A DNA stretch of 64,000 bases from CAZSBB01 sp964605235 (GTDB lineage Bacteria > Planctomycetota > Phycisphaerae > Phycisphaerales > Phycisphaeraceae): assembly GCA_964605235.1 (NCBI GenBank), contig CAZSBB010000032.1, positions 8,573 to 72,572 of the forward strand, given 5' to 3'. Positions 53,172 to 61,936 of this stretch are shown here, in pieces (positions within the stretch are counted from its first letter, which is position 1; every line of letters begins with the position of its first letter). The notes beneath the pieces are model-generated. The model did not search any database and was not told the origin of the DNA. It saw nothing but the letters and a program-made list of their open reading frames with translations. Position numbers and translations under genes: made by a program.

Positions 53172-53342
53172 ATTGCGGTTGGCTCGGAGAAAACCGGATT
53201 GAATCTGCCCGCATCATAACGCACCAGGGTCCGCACGACAGGGTCTTCGAGAGCCGGCGATCTGGTCGACTTGCGGGTCCCGCGCGCGTGCTCTAGGCTT
53301 CTGCCCGATTTATGGGATGCAACTGATCCAGGAGTAGCGCAC

Positions 53343-54329
53343 ATGCGACGAGTCGGGATGTGGGGCGGATGGCTGATGGTGGTTTCCCTGACCCTGGCGG
53401 CCGGGGCGGACGAAGTGCGTCTGCAGACCGGCGACGTGCTCAAAGGGCAGGTGGTCAGCCAGAATGCCGAGCAATTGGTGCTGGATCATCCGGTGCTGGG
53501 CAAACTGCTGCTGCCGATGAAACAGGTTGCCGGCGTCCAGCGTGAGGCGCCCCCCGCGGCGGTGGTGCAAGACGCCGCGCCCGCCGCCACCGCTGCCGAT
53601 CCCGAAGATCAGGCCCGCGCCGCCGCCGCTGCCGAAGCCATCGCCCAGCACGAGCACTGGTTCGATCGCTTCCGCAAGGAGTGGAAGAGCCGCGTTGAAA
53701 TGGGCGCCAGCATCACCCAGGGCAACAGCGAATCGGTCAATCTTTATCTGGGGGCGAACACCAAACGCGAGAACAAGCAGTACCGCACCAAGTTCGACAC
53801 CAGCTACAACCGCGCCAGCAAAGGCGGCGACGTGACCCAGAACGAGTTCACCGTCGGCGGCGCCAACGACTGGCTCATTCCCGACAGCCGGTGGTTCTGG
53901 TTCGCCAACGGACGCTATGAATACGACGACTTCGAAAGCTGGCGCCATCGCCTCAGCGCCGCCGGCGGTATCGGCCACGAAACCATCAAGACCCCGCGCG
54001 TGCAGTGGCTCAACCGCATGGGTCTGGGCGCCGCCCTGGAGATCGGCGGCGATCACGATGACATCATCCCCGAAGGCTTCCTGGGCACCGAATTCAACTG
54101 GAAAATCACCGATAGCCAGACGCTGGCGCTGACCACCGTCTACTATCCCGACCTGACCGACCCGATGGAGTTCCGCCTGGTCTCCACCGCCGAGTGGATC
54201 ATCAAGTTTGCCGACGACACCAACGTCAGCCTGAAAGTCGGCTTGAAGAACGAATACGAATCCGAAGTCGATCCCAACAAAGAACACAACGACCTGAAAA
54301 TTTACTCGGCGATCGTGGTGGACTTCTGA
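53343..54329 (+). CDS. DUF481 (YdiY-like) outer-membrane protein
   Basis: The 328-residue protein has a signal peptide ('MWGGWLMVVSLTLAAGADEV'), a short domain with 'GDVLKGQVVSQNAEQLVLDH' (residues about 25-60), an Ala/Pro-rich linker and a beta-barrel DUF481 domain ('RVEMGASITQGNSESVNLYL' onward). It ends in 'SAIVVDF', with the C-terminal Phe usual for outer-membrane proteins. DUF481 proteins respond to salt stress in some bacteria and have no firm function. AGGAG lies eight bases before the ATG at 53343. Confidence 0.88.
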   Translation: MRRVGMWGGWLMVVSLTLAAGADEVRLQTGDVLKGQVVSQNAEQLVLDHPVLGKLLLPMKQVAGVQREAPPAAVVQDAAPAATAADPEDQARAAAAAEAIAQHEHWFDRFRKEWKSRVEMGASITQGNSESVNLYLGANTKRENKQYRTKFDTSYNRASKGGDVTQNEFTVGGANDWLIPDSRWFWFANGRYEYDDFESWRHRLSAAGGIGHETIKTPRVQWLNRMGLGAALEIGGDHDDIIPEGFLGTEFNWKITDSQTLALTTVYYPDLTDPMEFRLVSTAEWIIKFADDTNVSLKVGLKNEYESEVDPNKEHNDLKIYSAIVVDF

Positions 54330-55092
54330 GCTCAACTCCCCGGTCGCGCCGAAGGCCCCTTGGCGTCGTGCTTTGTCATGTCACTGACATTGCCGGGCGC
54401 TTTTGTGCAACCCAAGGCTGATGCTGGGGTTGAGCGTGTCACCTGCCGTGTCATGTGACATGCGGGGTTAGCCAGGCCGGTTGGGGCAGCTCAAGCGAGT
54501 GGTTGTTTGCATGGCAGGGACAGGACGCAGTCTTCTCCCTGCAACCCTCACCCCCACTCCCCGGAAGGGCGGGCCTGATGGCAGCGCATCGCAGTGCCGC
54601 TGCGTCAGGGATGCACACCCAGCGATATAGGTCACGCCAACACCCGATGCCGCAGGCGCAACCTGCGGCCACGTGCGACCGGCCATCACCTACTCCACCG
54701 AACACCAGCGCATGCAGGTAGCAGCAACCCAATGCCTATGTTGCTCGCGCGGCCATCGCCCACCTCCGACTGCGCAGCTCCGCTGGAGGCCCCAGCCCTT
54801 CTGGGGGGTAGGGGGTGAGGTTTGGAGCGGGGGAGGGGCCGCGTCCCCCGCTCCAAGTTGGGTGCATGAACTATCGAACTACACACATGTAGCACCACAC
54901 CACCATCGGACACCCACAGCGGTGAGGGTTGCAGGGAGAGGACGCAGTCCTTTCCCTGCCCAGCAAAGTGGTGGTAGCTCAGGAATTCAATATCCAGTCA
55001 GGCAAACGACCTGCCGTCAGCAGCGTGCGGACAAGCACACCAGTGCGTACAGTCCCCCCCGACAACGGCTGACAACACGCCAATCCCCGCGT
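54330..55092. other. 763-base intergenic region
   Basis: It holds the inverted-repeat-bounded element at 54514-54958, flanked by ordinary spacer. No protein frame that I can support is present in either strand. 54380-54500 has palindromic TGTCATGTCACTGACA-like words of unknown meaning. Confidence 0.6.
54514..54958. mobile_element. Non-coding element with 38-bp imperfect terminal inverted repeats
   Basis: GCAGGGACAGGACGCAGTCT then TCTCCCTGCAACCCTCAC (54514-54551) is answered by the near-exact reverse complement at 54921-54958. Each arm is itself hairpin-like (GCAGGGA/TCCCTGC). The inside has long C-rich and G-rich opposed blocks. No transposase is present, and no target duplication is obvious. 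A MITE or a large structured repeat is likely. Confidence 0.65.
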
Positions 55093-56091
55093 TCACTTCT
55101 TGCGGTCGGCATAGCCCTGCGGGTGACGCTGGAACCAGTTCCACGCGGTGCCGACGATGTCGTCGATATCCGTGTGCTGGGCGGACCAGCCGAGCTGCTG
55201 GCGGATGCGGCTGGCGTTGGCGTAAAGCTGGGGCGGGTCGCCGGGGCGGCGGGGGCCGACCTTCACGGGCAGCTTCTTGCCGGTGACGCGCTCGACGCTG
55301 TCGACGATTTCCTTGACGCTGTAGCCGCGCCCGATGCCCAGGTTGAAGATGCGCTGGCTGCCGGGCGTCAGCGTGTCGATGGCGGCAATGTGCGCGTCCA
55401 CCAGGTCTTCCACATGGATGTAGTCGCGCACACACGTGCCGTCGGGGGTCGGATAGTCATCGCCAAAGAGCGTGACTTCCTGACGCTGGCCCAGCGCCGC
55501 CTGCAGCAGCACGGGAATCAGGTGCGTTTCCGGCTCGTGGTCTTCCCCCAGCGCCCCGTCGGCCGAGCAGCCGGCGACGTTGAAGTAGCGCAGGATGGTG
55601 CAGCCAAAGCGTTTTTCGCTGGCGGCGTAATCCAGCAGCACGCGCTCGAACATGAGCTTGCTCATGCCATACGGATTGATCGGCCGCTGGGGCATGTCCT
55701 CGGTGATGGGCATACGCTCCGGCTCGCCATAGGTCGCGCAGGTGGAACTGAACACCAGTTTGCGCACGCCCGCGGCATCACAGGCGCGCAGCAGGCTCAG
55801 CGAGCCGTTGGTGTTGTTGTCGTAGTAACGCAGCGGCTGCTGCACCGACTCGCCCACATACGCCAGCGCGGCAAAGTGCATGACTGCTTCGATGCCGCGT
55901 TGCTGCAGCACCGTGGTGACGGCTTCGGTCTGGCGAATGTCCAGTTGATGGAAATCGGCGCGGGCGTCGAGCGCTGCCCGGTGGCCGCGGTCGAGGTTGT
56001 CGATGATGGTGACTTCGTGACCCGCGCCCAGCAGGCGGCGGACTGCGTGAGAACCGATGTACCCGGCGCCGCCGGTGACCAAGACTTTCAT
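55093..56091 (-). CDS. galE: UDP-glucose 4-epimerase
   Basis: GalE interconverts UDP-glucose and UDP-galactose in the Leloir pathway and in polysaccharide precursor supply. The 332-residue protein has the NAD-binding 'VTGGAGYIGSH' at residues about 5-15, 'VMHFAALAYVGESV' and the Tyr-x-x-x-Lys catalytic pair in 'INPYGMSKLMFE'. 'YFNVAGCSADGALGED' and 'VRDYIHVEDLVDAHI' are also typical. AGGAT lies seven bases before the ATG. No galK/galT is nearby. A membrane protein gene lies upstream. Confidence 0.96.
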   Translation of the reverse strand: MKVLVTGGAGYIGSHAVRRLLGAGHEVTIIDNLDRGHRAALDARADFHQLDIRQTEAVTTVLQQRGIEAVMHFAALAYVGESVQQPLRYYDNNTNGSLSLLRACDAAGVRKLVFSSTCATYGEPERMPITEDMPQRPINPYGMSKLMFERVLLDYAASEKRFGCTILRYFNVAGCSADGALGEDHEPETHLIPVLLQAALGQRQEVTLFGDDYPTPDGTCVRDYIHVEDLVDAHIAAIDTLTPGSQRIFNLGIGRGYSVKEIVDSVERVTGKKLPVKVGPRRPGDPPQLYANASRIRQQLGWSAQHTDIDDIVGTAWNWFQRHPQGYADRKK

Positions 56092-56140
56092 GATTGCGAT
56101 CCTGCTGCTGAGGGCCGGCGGGAAGCCGCGGGGAAGCGGA

Positions 56141-56815
56141 TCAGTGTAGCAGTTTCAGCACCATGAATCCGCCGACGAGCAGGACCATGAAGAGCAGGCA
56201 CAGGCGGTTGAAGTAGCGGTCGATGAAGGGGGTGGCTTTGGGGCCGATCCACCAGAAGATGCCCGCGACGAGGTAGAAGCGCAGGCCGCGCCCCACCAGG
56301 GAAACGAGCACAAATGGCAGCAGCGGTTGGGCGAACACGCCGCCGGCGAGGGTGAACACCTTGAAGGGAATCGGCGTGAACGCGGCGGCAAACAGGATCC
56401 ACACGCCCCATTGTTCGTACCAGCGTTCGACCAGGGCGAATTTCTCGGGCGTGAATCCCGGCACATAGCGGTACATGATTTCCTGCACCGCTTCCCACGC
56501 GCCGTAGCCGATGGCGTAACCCAGCACCGCGCCGGCGACGCTGGCGAGGGTGGTGACCGTGGCGAACCACATGGCTTTCTTACGCTCGCCCAGGCACAGC
56601 GGCGCCAGCAGGACGTCGGGGGGAATGGGGAAGAAGGAGCTTTCGGTGAAGCTCAGGACGCCCAGGGCGATAGTCGAATGCGGATGCTTCGCCCAGCCGA
56701 CCACCCAGTCGTACAGGCGGCGATGCACCGCCCACGCCGGCACGGGCACAGCCGGGGTGGCAACGGGCTGCGAAGGAGCGACAGCGTCGGCGGCGGGGGA
56801 GTCCGGTGGAGTCAT
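56141..56815 (-). CDS. YqaA/DedA-related (SNARE-associated) membrane protein
   Basis: The 224-residue protein has a Pro/Ala-rich cytoplasmic N-terminus and then about five membrane segments. YqaA/DedA features are visible: 'LSFTESSFFPIPPDVLLAPL', then 'VAGAVLGYAIGYG' and 'AAAFTPIPFKVFTLAGGVFA'. The F/T-P-I-P motifs are diagnostic. DedA-type proteins are lipid scramblases/flippases or couple to the proton gradient; the YqaA subgroup is uncharacterised. The start at 56815 (ATG) is preferred to TTG at 56833. It lies upstream of galE. Confidence 0.88.
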   Translation of the reverse strand: MTPPDSPAADAVAPSQPVATPAVPVPAWAVHRRLYDWVVGWAKHPHSTIALGVLSFTESSFFPIPPDVLLAPLCLGERKKAMWFATVTTLASVAGAVLGYAIGYGAWEAVQEIMYRYVPGFTPEKFALVERWYEQWGVWILFAAAFTPIPFKVFTLAGGVFAQPLLPFVLVSLVGRGLRFYLVAGIFWWIGPKATPFIDRYFNRLCLLFMVLLVGGFMVLKLLH

Positions 56816-56895
56816 GGCGGTATTATCGGCCAACGAGCCGCGAAAGTTTGCCGGGGCAGTTTCCGGGGGCAGTTCCGGGGACTGGGGACCGGGGG

Positions 56896-57810
56896 TCAGC
56901 GCACCTTGCGCAGCTCTTCCTTGGTGAACGCCAGCGCTGCCTGGGCAGCCGCGGCGATCTGCGGGTCAGCATCCTTGCTGGCCGCTTCCAGTGCCGCGTC
57001 GATGGCTTTCTTGTGGCCCACGCTGCCGGGGTTGAACTTGGCGATGCCCAGGTGCAGCAGACCCGCCACGCGGAAGGTCAGGTCCTGGTCATTCCTGGCG
57101 ATGTTCAGCAGGTCGCCGATGTGGGGCGTGACCGAATGCACGATGGCGATCTTCGGCTCCCACTGGTCGCGCACGGCGCGCACGGCATCGACCCAGGCTT
57201 TGTGCTTGCTGGCGCCGTCGTCGAGCCATTGCAGCGCCGGTTTCATCCAGGTCAGGGCGCTGTCCATCAGGTCCAGGCCGACCCGCCGGTTGTACAGCCG
57301 CGAGCAGTGGGTGAACAGGCGATAACCCAGCAGATGGGTCATCTGGGCGGTGTGCAGCAGCCCTTGCTGATCATTGGCTTCAAACTGCTTCTGGGCTTTG
57401 GTGTTGAGCAGATTGAAGATGCCCTCCAGCGCTCCGCCGAACTCCGGCAGGGGGGCGGTCTTCATGGGAATCTGGCGGTCGAGGAACCCGCTGGCGACGC
57501 GGCCGGCCGCGCTGGCTTGATCGATCAGCTCCACGATTTCCTCGGCGAGCTGGGCGTCGGGCGTGTCGCGTTCGAGCTTGCGCTCATTGCGGCTGTAGAG
57601 CCGCAGCGCCCGCAGATACAAGTCGCCGGCATCATCATCCGGACGACTGGGCGTCAGCAGCGGGGGCAGGTCCGTCGGCAGGCTCGCCTGCTGCAGGGTG
57701 CGCTCATTGGTCTGCTTGGTGAGCACATCGCCGCCGCCGGAGTTCAGGAACACGAACAGCCCCGCCAGCGCCAGCACAATGACCAGGGAGATGATGATGC
57801 CCAGCTTCAT
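56896..57810 (-). CDS. Membrane-anchored protein of unknown function
   Basis: The 304-residue protein has one N-terminal hydrophobic segment ('LGIIISLVIVLALAGLFVFL', residues about 3-22) and is otherwise soluble and helical. The C-terminal part (about 230-300) looks like HEAT/ARM helices ('FRVAGLLHLGIAKFNPGSVG', 'AASKDADPQIAAAAQAALAF'). No family was recognised. AAAGGTG lies four bases before the ATG. It lies between the double alpha-CTD gene (upstream in transcription, 240-base gap) and the YqaA gene. Confidence 0.7.
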   Translation of the reverse strand: MKLGIIISLVIVLALAGLFVFLNSGGGDVLTKQTNERTLQQASLPTDLPPLLTPSRPDDDAGDLYLRALRLYSRNERKLERDTPDAQLAEEIVELIDQASAAGRVASGFLDRQIPMKTAPLPEFGGALEGIFNLLNTKAQKQFEANDQQGLLHTAQMTHLLGYRLFTHCSRLYNRRVGLDLMDSALTWMKPALQWLDDGASKHKAWVDAVRAVRDQWEPKIAIVHSVTPHIGDLLNIARNDQDLTFRVAGLLHLGIAKFNPGSVGHKKAIDAALEAASKDADPQIAAAAQAALAFTKEELRKVR

Positions 57811-58052
57811 GTCGCACCTTTCGCTGGTGAATCAGGGTCGAGCTCAGTCGGGCGGCTGCCACCGTGACGCGGAAAGCCTCGCGGGGTCGGTCGGCCTGGT
57901 GTCGTGCCGCCCAGCCGACCGCAAGCAGCCACGCGGCGCGCTGCGTCGCCCGCCCACGGTCGCGGCGCCTTGACCGCACCGGGCTGCCGCGCTGCCCGGC
58001 GATGAATCGCAGGTGTCAGCCCCGTGCGCGGCGATGCGCGTGGAGCGCGTCG

Positions 58053-58985
58053 TTACTCTTCCAATTGCCGCAGGCTCAGGTTCATGCCCGCGAGCTTCTC
58101 GTTGATTTCCAGCAGGCTGGTCATGCCGAAGTTCTTGACGCCCATGAGCTCGGCTTCGGTCTTGGTGACCAGGTCGCCGATGGTCTGAATGTTCAGCAGC
58201 GCCAGCGCCTTGCGGGCGCGGACGGAGAGATTCAGTTCATTGACCGAGCGGTTGAGCGAATCGGCGCTGCCCTGGCCCTGCTGTTCGAGCTGGTTGTAGT
58301 ACGCCTGCTTGGCCTGGGTCTGCTGCTGTTCGACCGCCTGTCCCAGCCGCAGGCCGCGCTGCGCGAGCATGGTTTTGATTTCTTCCAGGCTCGCTTCGCC
58401 GAAGTTCTTGAAGCTGCGGAGCTGGGCTTCGGTGACGCGCAGCAGGTCGCCCAGGGTGCGAATGTTCATCTTGCGCAGGGCGTTGCGGCTGCGGACCGAG
58501 AGGTCAAAATCGGTGACCGGGGTGTCGAGCAGGGCGGTGTGCTTCTCCAGCCGCTTGTCTTCATCGTCATCGATGACCATGGTCTGGCTGGCGTGCACGT
58601 CCTTCATGTACAGGCGGGCGCGGGGGTGGGTGGGATTGGTCGCCAGCACCTGGCGCAGGCAGCGCTCGGCCTGGGCGAAATGCCCGCGGTCTTCGTAGAG
58701 GATCGCCAGGTTCAGCAGGGCGTTGAGCGGCGGTCGGCCGGTGTGCAGCGACTGCTCGTACAGGTGGATCGCTTCCTCTTCCTCGCCCACCAGGTCGAGG
58801 TTGTACGCCAGGCGGAAGCAGATTTCAGGGTTGTCCGGATCCACCGCGTAGGCGGCTTCGTAGGTCTCAATCGCCCCGTTGCGATCGCCATCTTCTTCCT
58901 TCTTGCGTCCGGCGGTAAAGAGCCGCTGGGCCGCCTCGGGGTCCCGGATTTCCTGTCCCAACATGCCGCTGCTCACGTCGTTCAT
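58053..58985 (-). CDS. TPR protein with two RNA polymerase alpha C-terminal domains
   Basis: The 310-residue cytoplasmic protein has TPR-like helices (residues about 15-130), an acidic linker, and two RNA polymerase alpha-CTD-like modules: 155-217 and 249-305. Domain 1 reads 'DLSVRSRNALRKMNIRTLGD' with the equivalents of alpha Arg265 and Asn268. Domain 2 reads 'NLSVRARKALALLNIQTIGD', keeping the Arg but with Lys for Asn268. Both have an 'xKNFGxxSL' helix-hairpin-helix. In alpha these residues contact UP-element DNA and activators. The full rpoA part is absent. Start at 58985 has AAGGAA eight bases upstream. Two tRNA-Thr genes lie just upstream on the same strand. DNA binding or transcription-factor function is inferred. 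Confidence 0.88.
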   Translation of the reverse strand: MNDVSSGMLGQEIRDPEAAQRLFTAGRKKEEDGDRNGAIETYEAAYAVDPDNPEICFRLAYNLDLVGEEEEAIHLYEQSLHTGRPPLNALLNLAILYEDRGHFAQAERCLRQVLATNPTHPRARLYMKDVHASQTMVIDDDEDKRLEKHTALLDTPVTDFDLSVRSRNALRKMNIRTLGDLLRVTEAQLRSFKNFGEASLEEIKTMLAQRGLRLGQAVEQQQTQAKQAYYNQLEQQGQGSADSLNRSVNELNLSVRARKALALLNIQTIGDLVTKTEAELMGVKNFGMTSLLEINEKLAGMNLSLRQLEE

Positions 58986-59033
58986 CGGTGAAGTTCCTTG
59001 GTTCCCAGGTGGGGAAGCGTGCGTGTTCGTGCA

Positions 59034-59106
59034 AGCCACCGGCCGGGCTCGAACCGGCGACCTGCGGTTTACAAAACCGCTGCTCTACCAACTGAGCTAC
59101 GGTGGC
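59034..59106 (-). tRNA. tRNA-Thr (TGT)
   Basis: The minus strand folds into a cloverleaf: acceptor GCCACCG/CGGTGGC, anticodon loop TTTGTAA with TGT, T loop TTCGAGC. It reads ACA codons. The discriminator is T; CCA is not encoded. It is separated from the next tRNA by three bases. Confidence 0.93.
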
Positions 59107-59109
59107 AAA

Positions 59110-59181
59110 AGCCAGCTGCGGGATTTGAACCCGCGACCTGCGCTTTACGAAAGCGCTGCTCTACCGCTGAGCTAAGCTGGC
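59110..59181 (-). tRNA. tRNA-Thr (CGT)
   Basis: The minus strand folds with acceptor GCCAGCT/AGCTGGC, anticodon loop TTCGTAA with CGT and T loop TTCAAAT. It reads ACG codons. It is the first of two Thr tRNA genes in a probable operon that continues into the double alpha-CTD gene. Confidence 0.93.
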
Positions 59182-59201
59182 GTCCGCTCGACAAACGGTG
59201 A

Positions 59202-59231
59202 AGTGTAAACGAATTACCGGTTAGCTGGCAA
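59202..59231 (-). promoter_or_regulatory. Promoter of the tRNA-Thr operon
   Basis: On the minus strand TTGCCA (59231-59226) is followed after 18 bases by TACACT (59207-59202), about 20 bases before the first tRNA. Confidence 0.65.
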
Positions 59232-59286
59232 ATACAGCCCCCCCGGAGCTGTGCAGCGGAATCGCGGTCGGCATTCCGCCCACGCC

Positions 59287-59367
59287 TACCCGCCGACTGG
59301 CGTCGGCGGCTCGGAAATCGTGCTTATCCTACTGGAGTCCCAGCCGCCCACGCCAGTGGGCGGGTGT
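59287..59367. repeat. Dispersed palindromic repeat, family E, copy 2
   Basis: TACCCGCCGACTGGCGTCGG then CGGCTC (identical to the left arm at 31319) and the imperfect inverse CAGCCGCCCACGCCAGTGGG then CGGGTGT. It lies downstream of a Gfo/Idh/MocA gene and upstream of the tRNA promoter. Confidence 0.8.
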
Positions 59368-59383
59368 CGGCAACCCCGCACCT

Positions 59384-60556
59384 CTACTGCTTACCCCCAC
59401 GCCCACGCTTGGCGGGGTACTCCAACCACACCGGCAGCACCTTGCGGGCCTGCCCCACCTTCACCGGCTTGCCGGTTTCAGCGCTTTGCATCGCGGCGAA
59501 GCACAACGCCAGCGATTGCAGGTTGTCCCGCCCGGAATTGCTCGGCTGACGGTTTTCCTCGATCGCGCACAGCAGTTCGCTCATGGTGCCGTCGAAGCCC
59601 TGGGGGAACCACTTGCCGGTGAGCTTGGGCGATGCCGCGCCGGCCGCGGTGTGCAGGGTGACTTTCTGCCTGGCGAGGTTGGGGCCGGTGCTGGTGAGCG
59701 TGCCGGCACTGCCGGTGATGCAGGTGTGGTTCAGGTGTCCCGCCACGGTGCCCGCGCGGAACTGCATGGACGCCAGCCCCTGTTTGAAGCGCACCTGCAC
59801 CTGCGCCAGCAGCGGGGGGGCGATCTGCTGCGTGGGCGTGGGGCCGACGTGTGCGGTGACTTCCACGGGTTCCAGGTTTCGTGTGTAGCAATGCAGCATG
59901 TCGAACCAGTGAATGGCGAAGTCGTACAGCACCAGATGGGGAATCCGCTCAAACGGCGTGCCCTTGACCCAGGTGTGGTCCCACGCCATCAGGGTGTCCA
60001 CGCTGGCGACTTGGCCGATGAGCCCGGCGTCGATCGCACAGCGCATCCAACTCACATACGGCGCCCACCGGCCGTTCTGATTCACCGCCAGCTTCACGCC
60101 CCGGCGGTCCGCCAGATCGCACAGCTTTTTCCCAAAGCCCAGGTCCAGCACGAACGGCTTCTGGCTCAGCACATGCTTGCCCGCATGGATCGCCAGCAGC
60201 AGCAGGTCCTGCCGCTGGGCGGGATGGGCCGCCACGTCGACCACATTCACGTCATCGCGCGCCAGCACCGCCGCGGCGTCGTCGTAAACCTCCGCGCGGG
60301 GATAGAACTCGTCCCGCCGTTCCCGGGCGCGATTAATGTCCAGGTCAGCAAACGCGACCACTTCGTAGCCGGCCTTGCGGTACGCGGTCAGGTGTGACTT
60401 GGTGATGCCGCCGCAGGCGATCAGCCCGATTTTCGCCTGGAACCGACGCGGCCGGGCGGGGCGGTAGGGCAGCTCCGGGAGTTTGAGTTGTTTGTTCCCG
60501 GCGCCGGTGCTCAGGTCATACTGCTTGCCGGCCGATTTGCTGGGTTTGCGCGCCAT
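59384..60556 (-). CDS. Gfo/Idh/MocA-family oxidoreductase
   Basis: The 390-residue protein has a basic Lys/Pro-rich N-terminus, a Rossmann fold from residue about 45 ('AKIGLIACGGITKSHLTAYR', where the first Gly-rich turn has Cys), 'HVLSQKPFVLDLGF' in the EKP region, and 'HLVLYDFAIHWFDMLHCYTR' with the typical His-x-x-Asp. Sequence is far from the other two family members here. AGGGAAA lies five bases before the ATG. It is the last gene of a minus-strand cluster with another dehydrogenase and a sugar isomerase. The substrate is unknown. Confidence 0.88.
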   Translation of the reverse strand: MARKPSKSAGKQYDLSTGAGNKQLKLPELPYRPARPRRFQAKIGLIACGGITKSHLTAYRKAGYEVVAFADLDINRARERRDEFYPRAEVYDDAAAVLARDDVNVVDVAAHPAQRQDLLLLAIHAGKHVLSQKPFVLDLGFGKKLCDLADRRGVKLAVNQNGRWAPYVSWMRCAIDAGLIGQVASVDTLMAWDHTWVKGTPFERIPHLVLYDFAIHWFDMLHCYTRNLEPVEVTAHVGPTPTQQIAPPLLAQVQVRFKQGLASMQFRAGTVAGHLNHTCITGSAGTLTSTGPNLARQKVTLHTAAGAASPKLTGKWFPQGFDGTMSELLCAIEENRQPSNSGRDNLQSLALCFAAMQSAETGKPVKVGQARKVLPVWLEYPAKRGRGGKQ

Positions 60557-60622
60557 CGAGATTTCCCTGGGATGTTGGAGGAACTGCACTGAATGTGCGG
60601 GTAAACCGACGTAAAAGAGCAG

Positions 60623-60735
60623 TCACCACAGAGGCACAGAGATCACAGAGAAAGCAGCAGCGAGATCAGCGGGAACTTCCTCGCATTCATCCTTGCCTCA
60701 TGGCTTGACTCTGTGTTCTCTGTGCCTCTGTGGTT
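60623..60735. repeat. Dispersed repeat, family D, copy 3
   Basis: CACCACAGAGGCACAGAGAT and, inverted, TCTGTGTTCTCTGTGCCTCT then GTGG. Arms are about 20 bp and match well; the centre differs from the other copies. Confidence 0.8.
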
Positions 60736-60752
60736 GTTGTGAAATTGATGTC

Positions 60753-61832
60753 TTACCGATCCACCAGCGGCAGCGTGCGCTTCTGCTGCGCGCTCTGCAC
60801 CGCGGTGTCCACGATCTGCTGACCGATTCGGCAAACCGCCGGCGACAAGGGCCCTTCGATCGGCTTGCGTTCCTGAATGCAATGCACAAAGTACGCGATG
60901 GGGCCGGTCAGCGGCGGCTGGGCGACATCCACCGGCACGGTGTAGCCTTCGGGATGATCCACATCCTGCACGCGCACATGGTCCGTGTAGTCATAGCTGG
61001 CGATGGTTCCGCGCGTGCCGCAGGCGACGAAGCCGCAGTGGGGCTGGGGCTGGTGGGTCCAGGGATCGGTGAAGGTGCCCCAGCGGGTTTCAAACTTGGA
61101 CAAACCGGTGTCGTAGCGGGCGACGGCGACGGCGTGTTCGTCCACTTCCAGGCCGGCCGGCTGATCGACCGTGCAGGTGACTTCGATGGGCTTTTTGCCG
61201 CCGTTGAACCAGGTCGCCAGGGTGGTGCCATAGCCCATGTAGTCGAGCAACGCTCCGCCGCCCTGGGCGCGTTGGTAGAACCAGCTCGCCTGTTTTTCGC
61301 GCAGCAGTTCCGCGCCGGCGACTTCGATCTTGTCCATCTTGTGCCGCACGGGCCCGCGGTTGCCGTCGTAGTAGTGGACGTTGAGCAGGTCGCCGATGGC
61401 GCCCTCGCTGATCAGCCGGTGCATGGTGCGATGGCAGGGATACCACGCCAGCGGCCAGTTGATCGCCAGCAGTTGGCCGGGCTTCTTCACCGCGGCAATG
61501 ATCTGGTCCGCCTCGGCGAGGGTGGCGGCGAAGGGTTTTTCCAGCAGCACATGCACGCCGGCTTCCGCGGCGCGGCCCGCCCATAACCCATGGGTCGCCG
61601 TGCTGGAGCAGACGATTGCCGCGTCGGGTTTGCAGTCGTCCAGACACCGGCGCCAGTCGTCCATCAGCAACTCGGTGGGCAATTGCAAACGCTCAAGCAC
61701 TTCGCGCGGCCGATCCGGCGTGGTGTGCCAGACGCCCACGATTTCCGTATCCGGATGCTCCGCCACCCGCCGCAGCAGATCGCCCATGTGCATGTGATCA
61801 AAATTCAGGCCAACGACGCGCAGCTTGGACAT
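60753..61832 (-). CDS. Gfo/Idh/MocA-family oxidoreductase
   Basis: The 359-residue protein reads 'MSKLRVVGLNFDHMHMGDLL' at the start, an unusual Rossmann entry lacking the GxGxxG glycines, then 'HVLLEKPFAATLAEADQIIA' (EKP motif intact) and 'ALLDYMGYGTTLATWFNGGK'. The degenerate dinucleotide loop suggests a changed or lost cofactor grip, as in several family members. GGAGGT lies six bases before the ATG. It lies between a sugar isomerase gene (upstream in transcription) and another dehydrogenase. Confidence 0.88.
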   Translation of the reverse strand: MSKLRVVGLNFDHMHMGDLLRRVAEHPDTEIVGVWHTTPDRPREVLERLQLPTELLMDDWRRCLDDCKPDAAIVCSSTATHGLWAGRAAEAGVHVLLEKPFAATLAEADQIIAAVKKPGQLLAINWPLAWYPCHRTMHRLISEGAIGDLLNVHYYDGNRGPVRHKMDKIEVAGAELLREKQASWFYQRAQGGGALLDYMGYGTTLATWFNGGKKPIEVTCTVDQPAGLEVDEHAVAVARYDTGLSKFETRWGTFTDPWTHQPQPHCGFVACGTRGTIASYDYTDHVRVQDVDHPEGYTVPVDVAQPPLTGPIAYFVHCIQERKPIEGPLSPAVCRIGQQIVDTAVQSAQQKRTLPLVDR

Positions 61833-61936
61833 CGCAGCACCTCCGGGAAGGGATCAAAATGAACCAACAGCATGGCGATGGTAACGGCGTGGCTGGTCCT
61901 GATTCAAATCCCCGGCCTTCGCACGGGGTGTCACTG

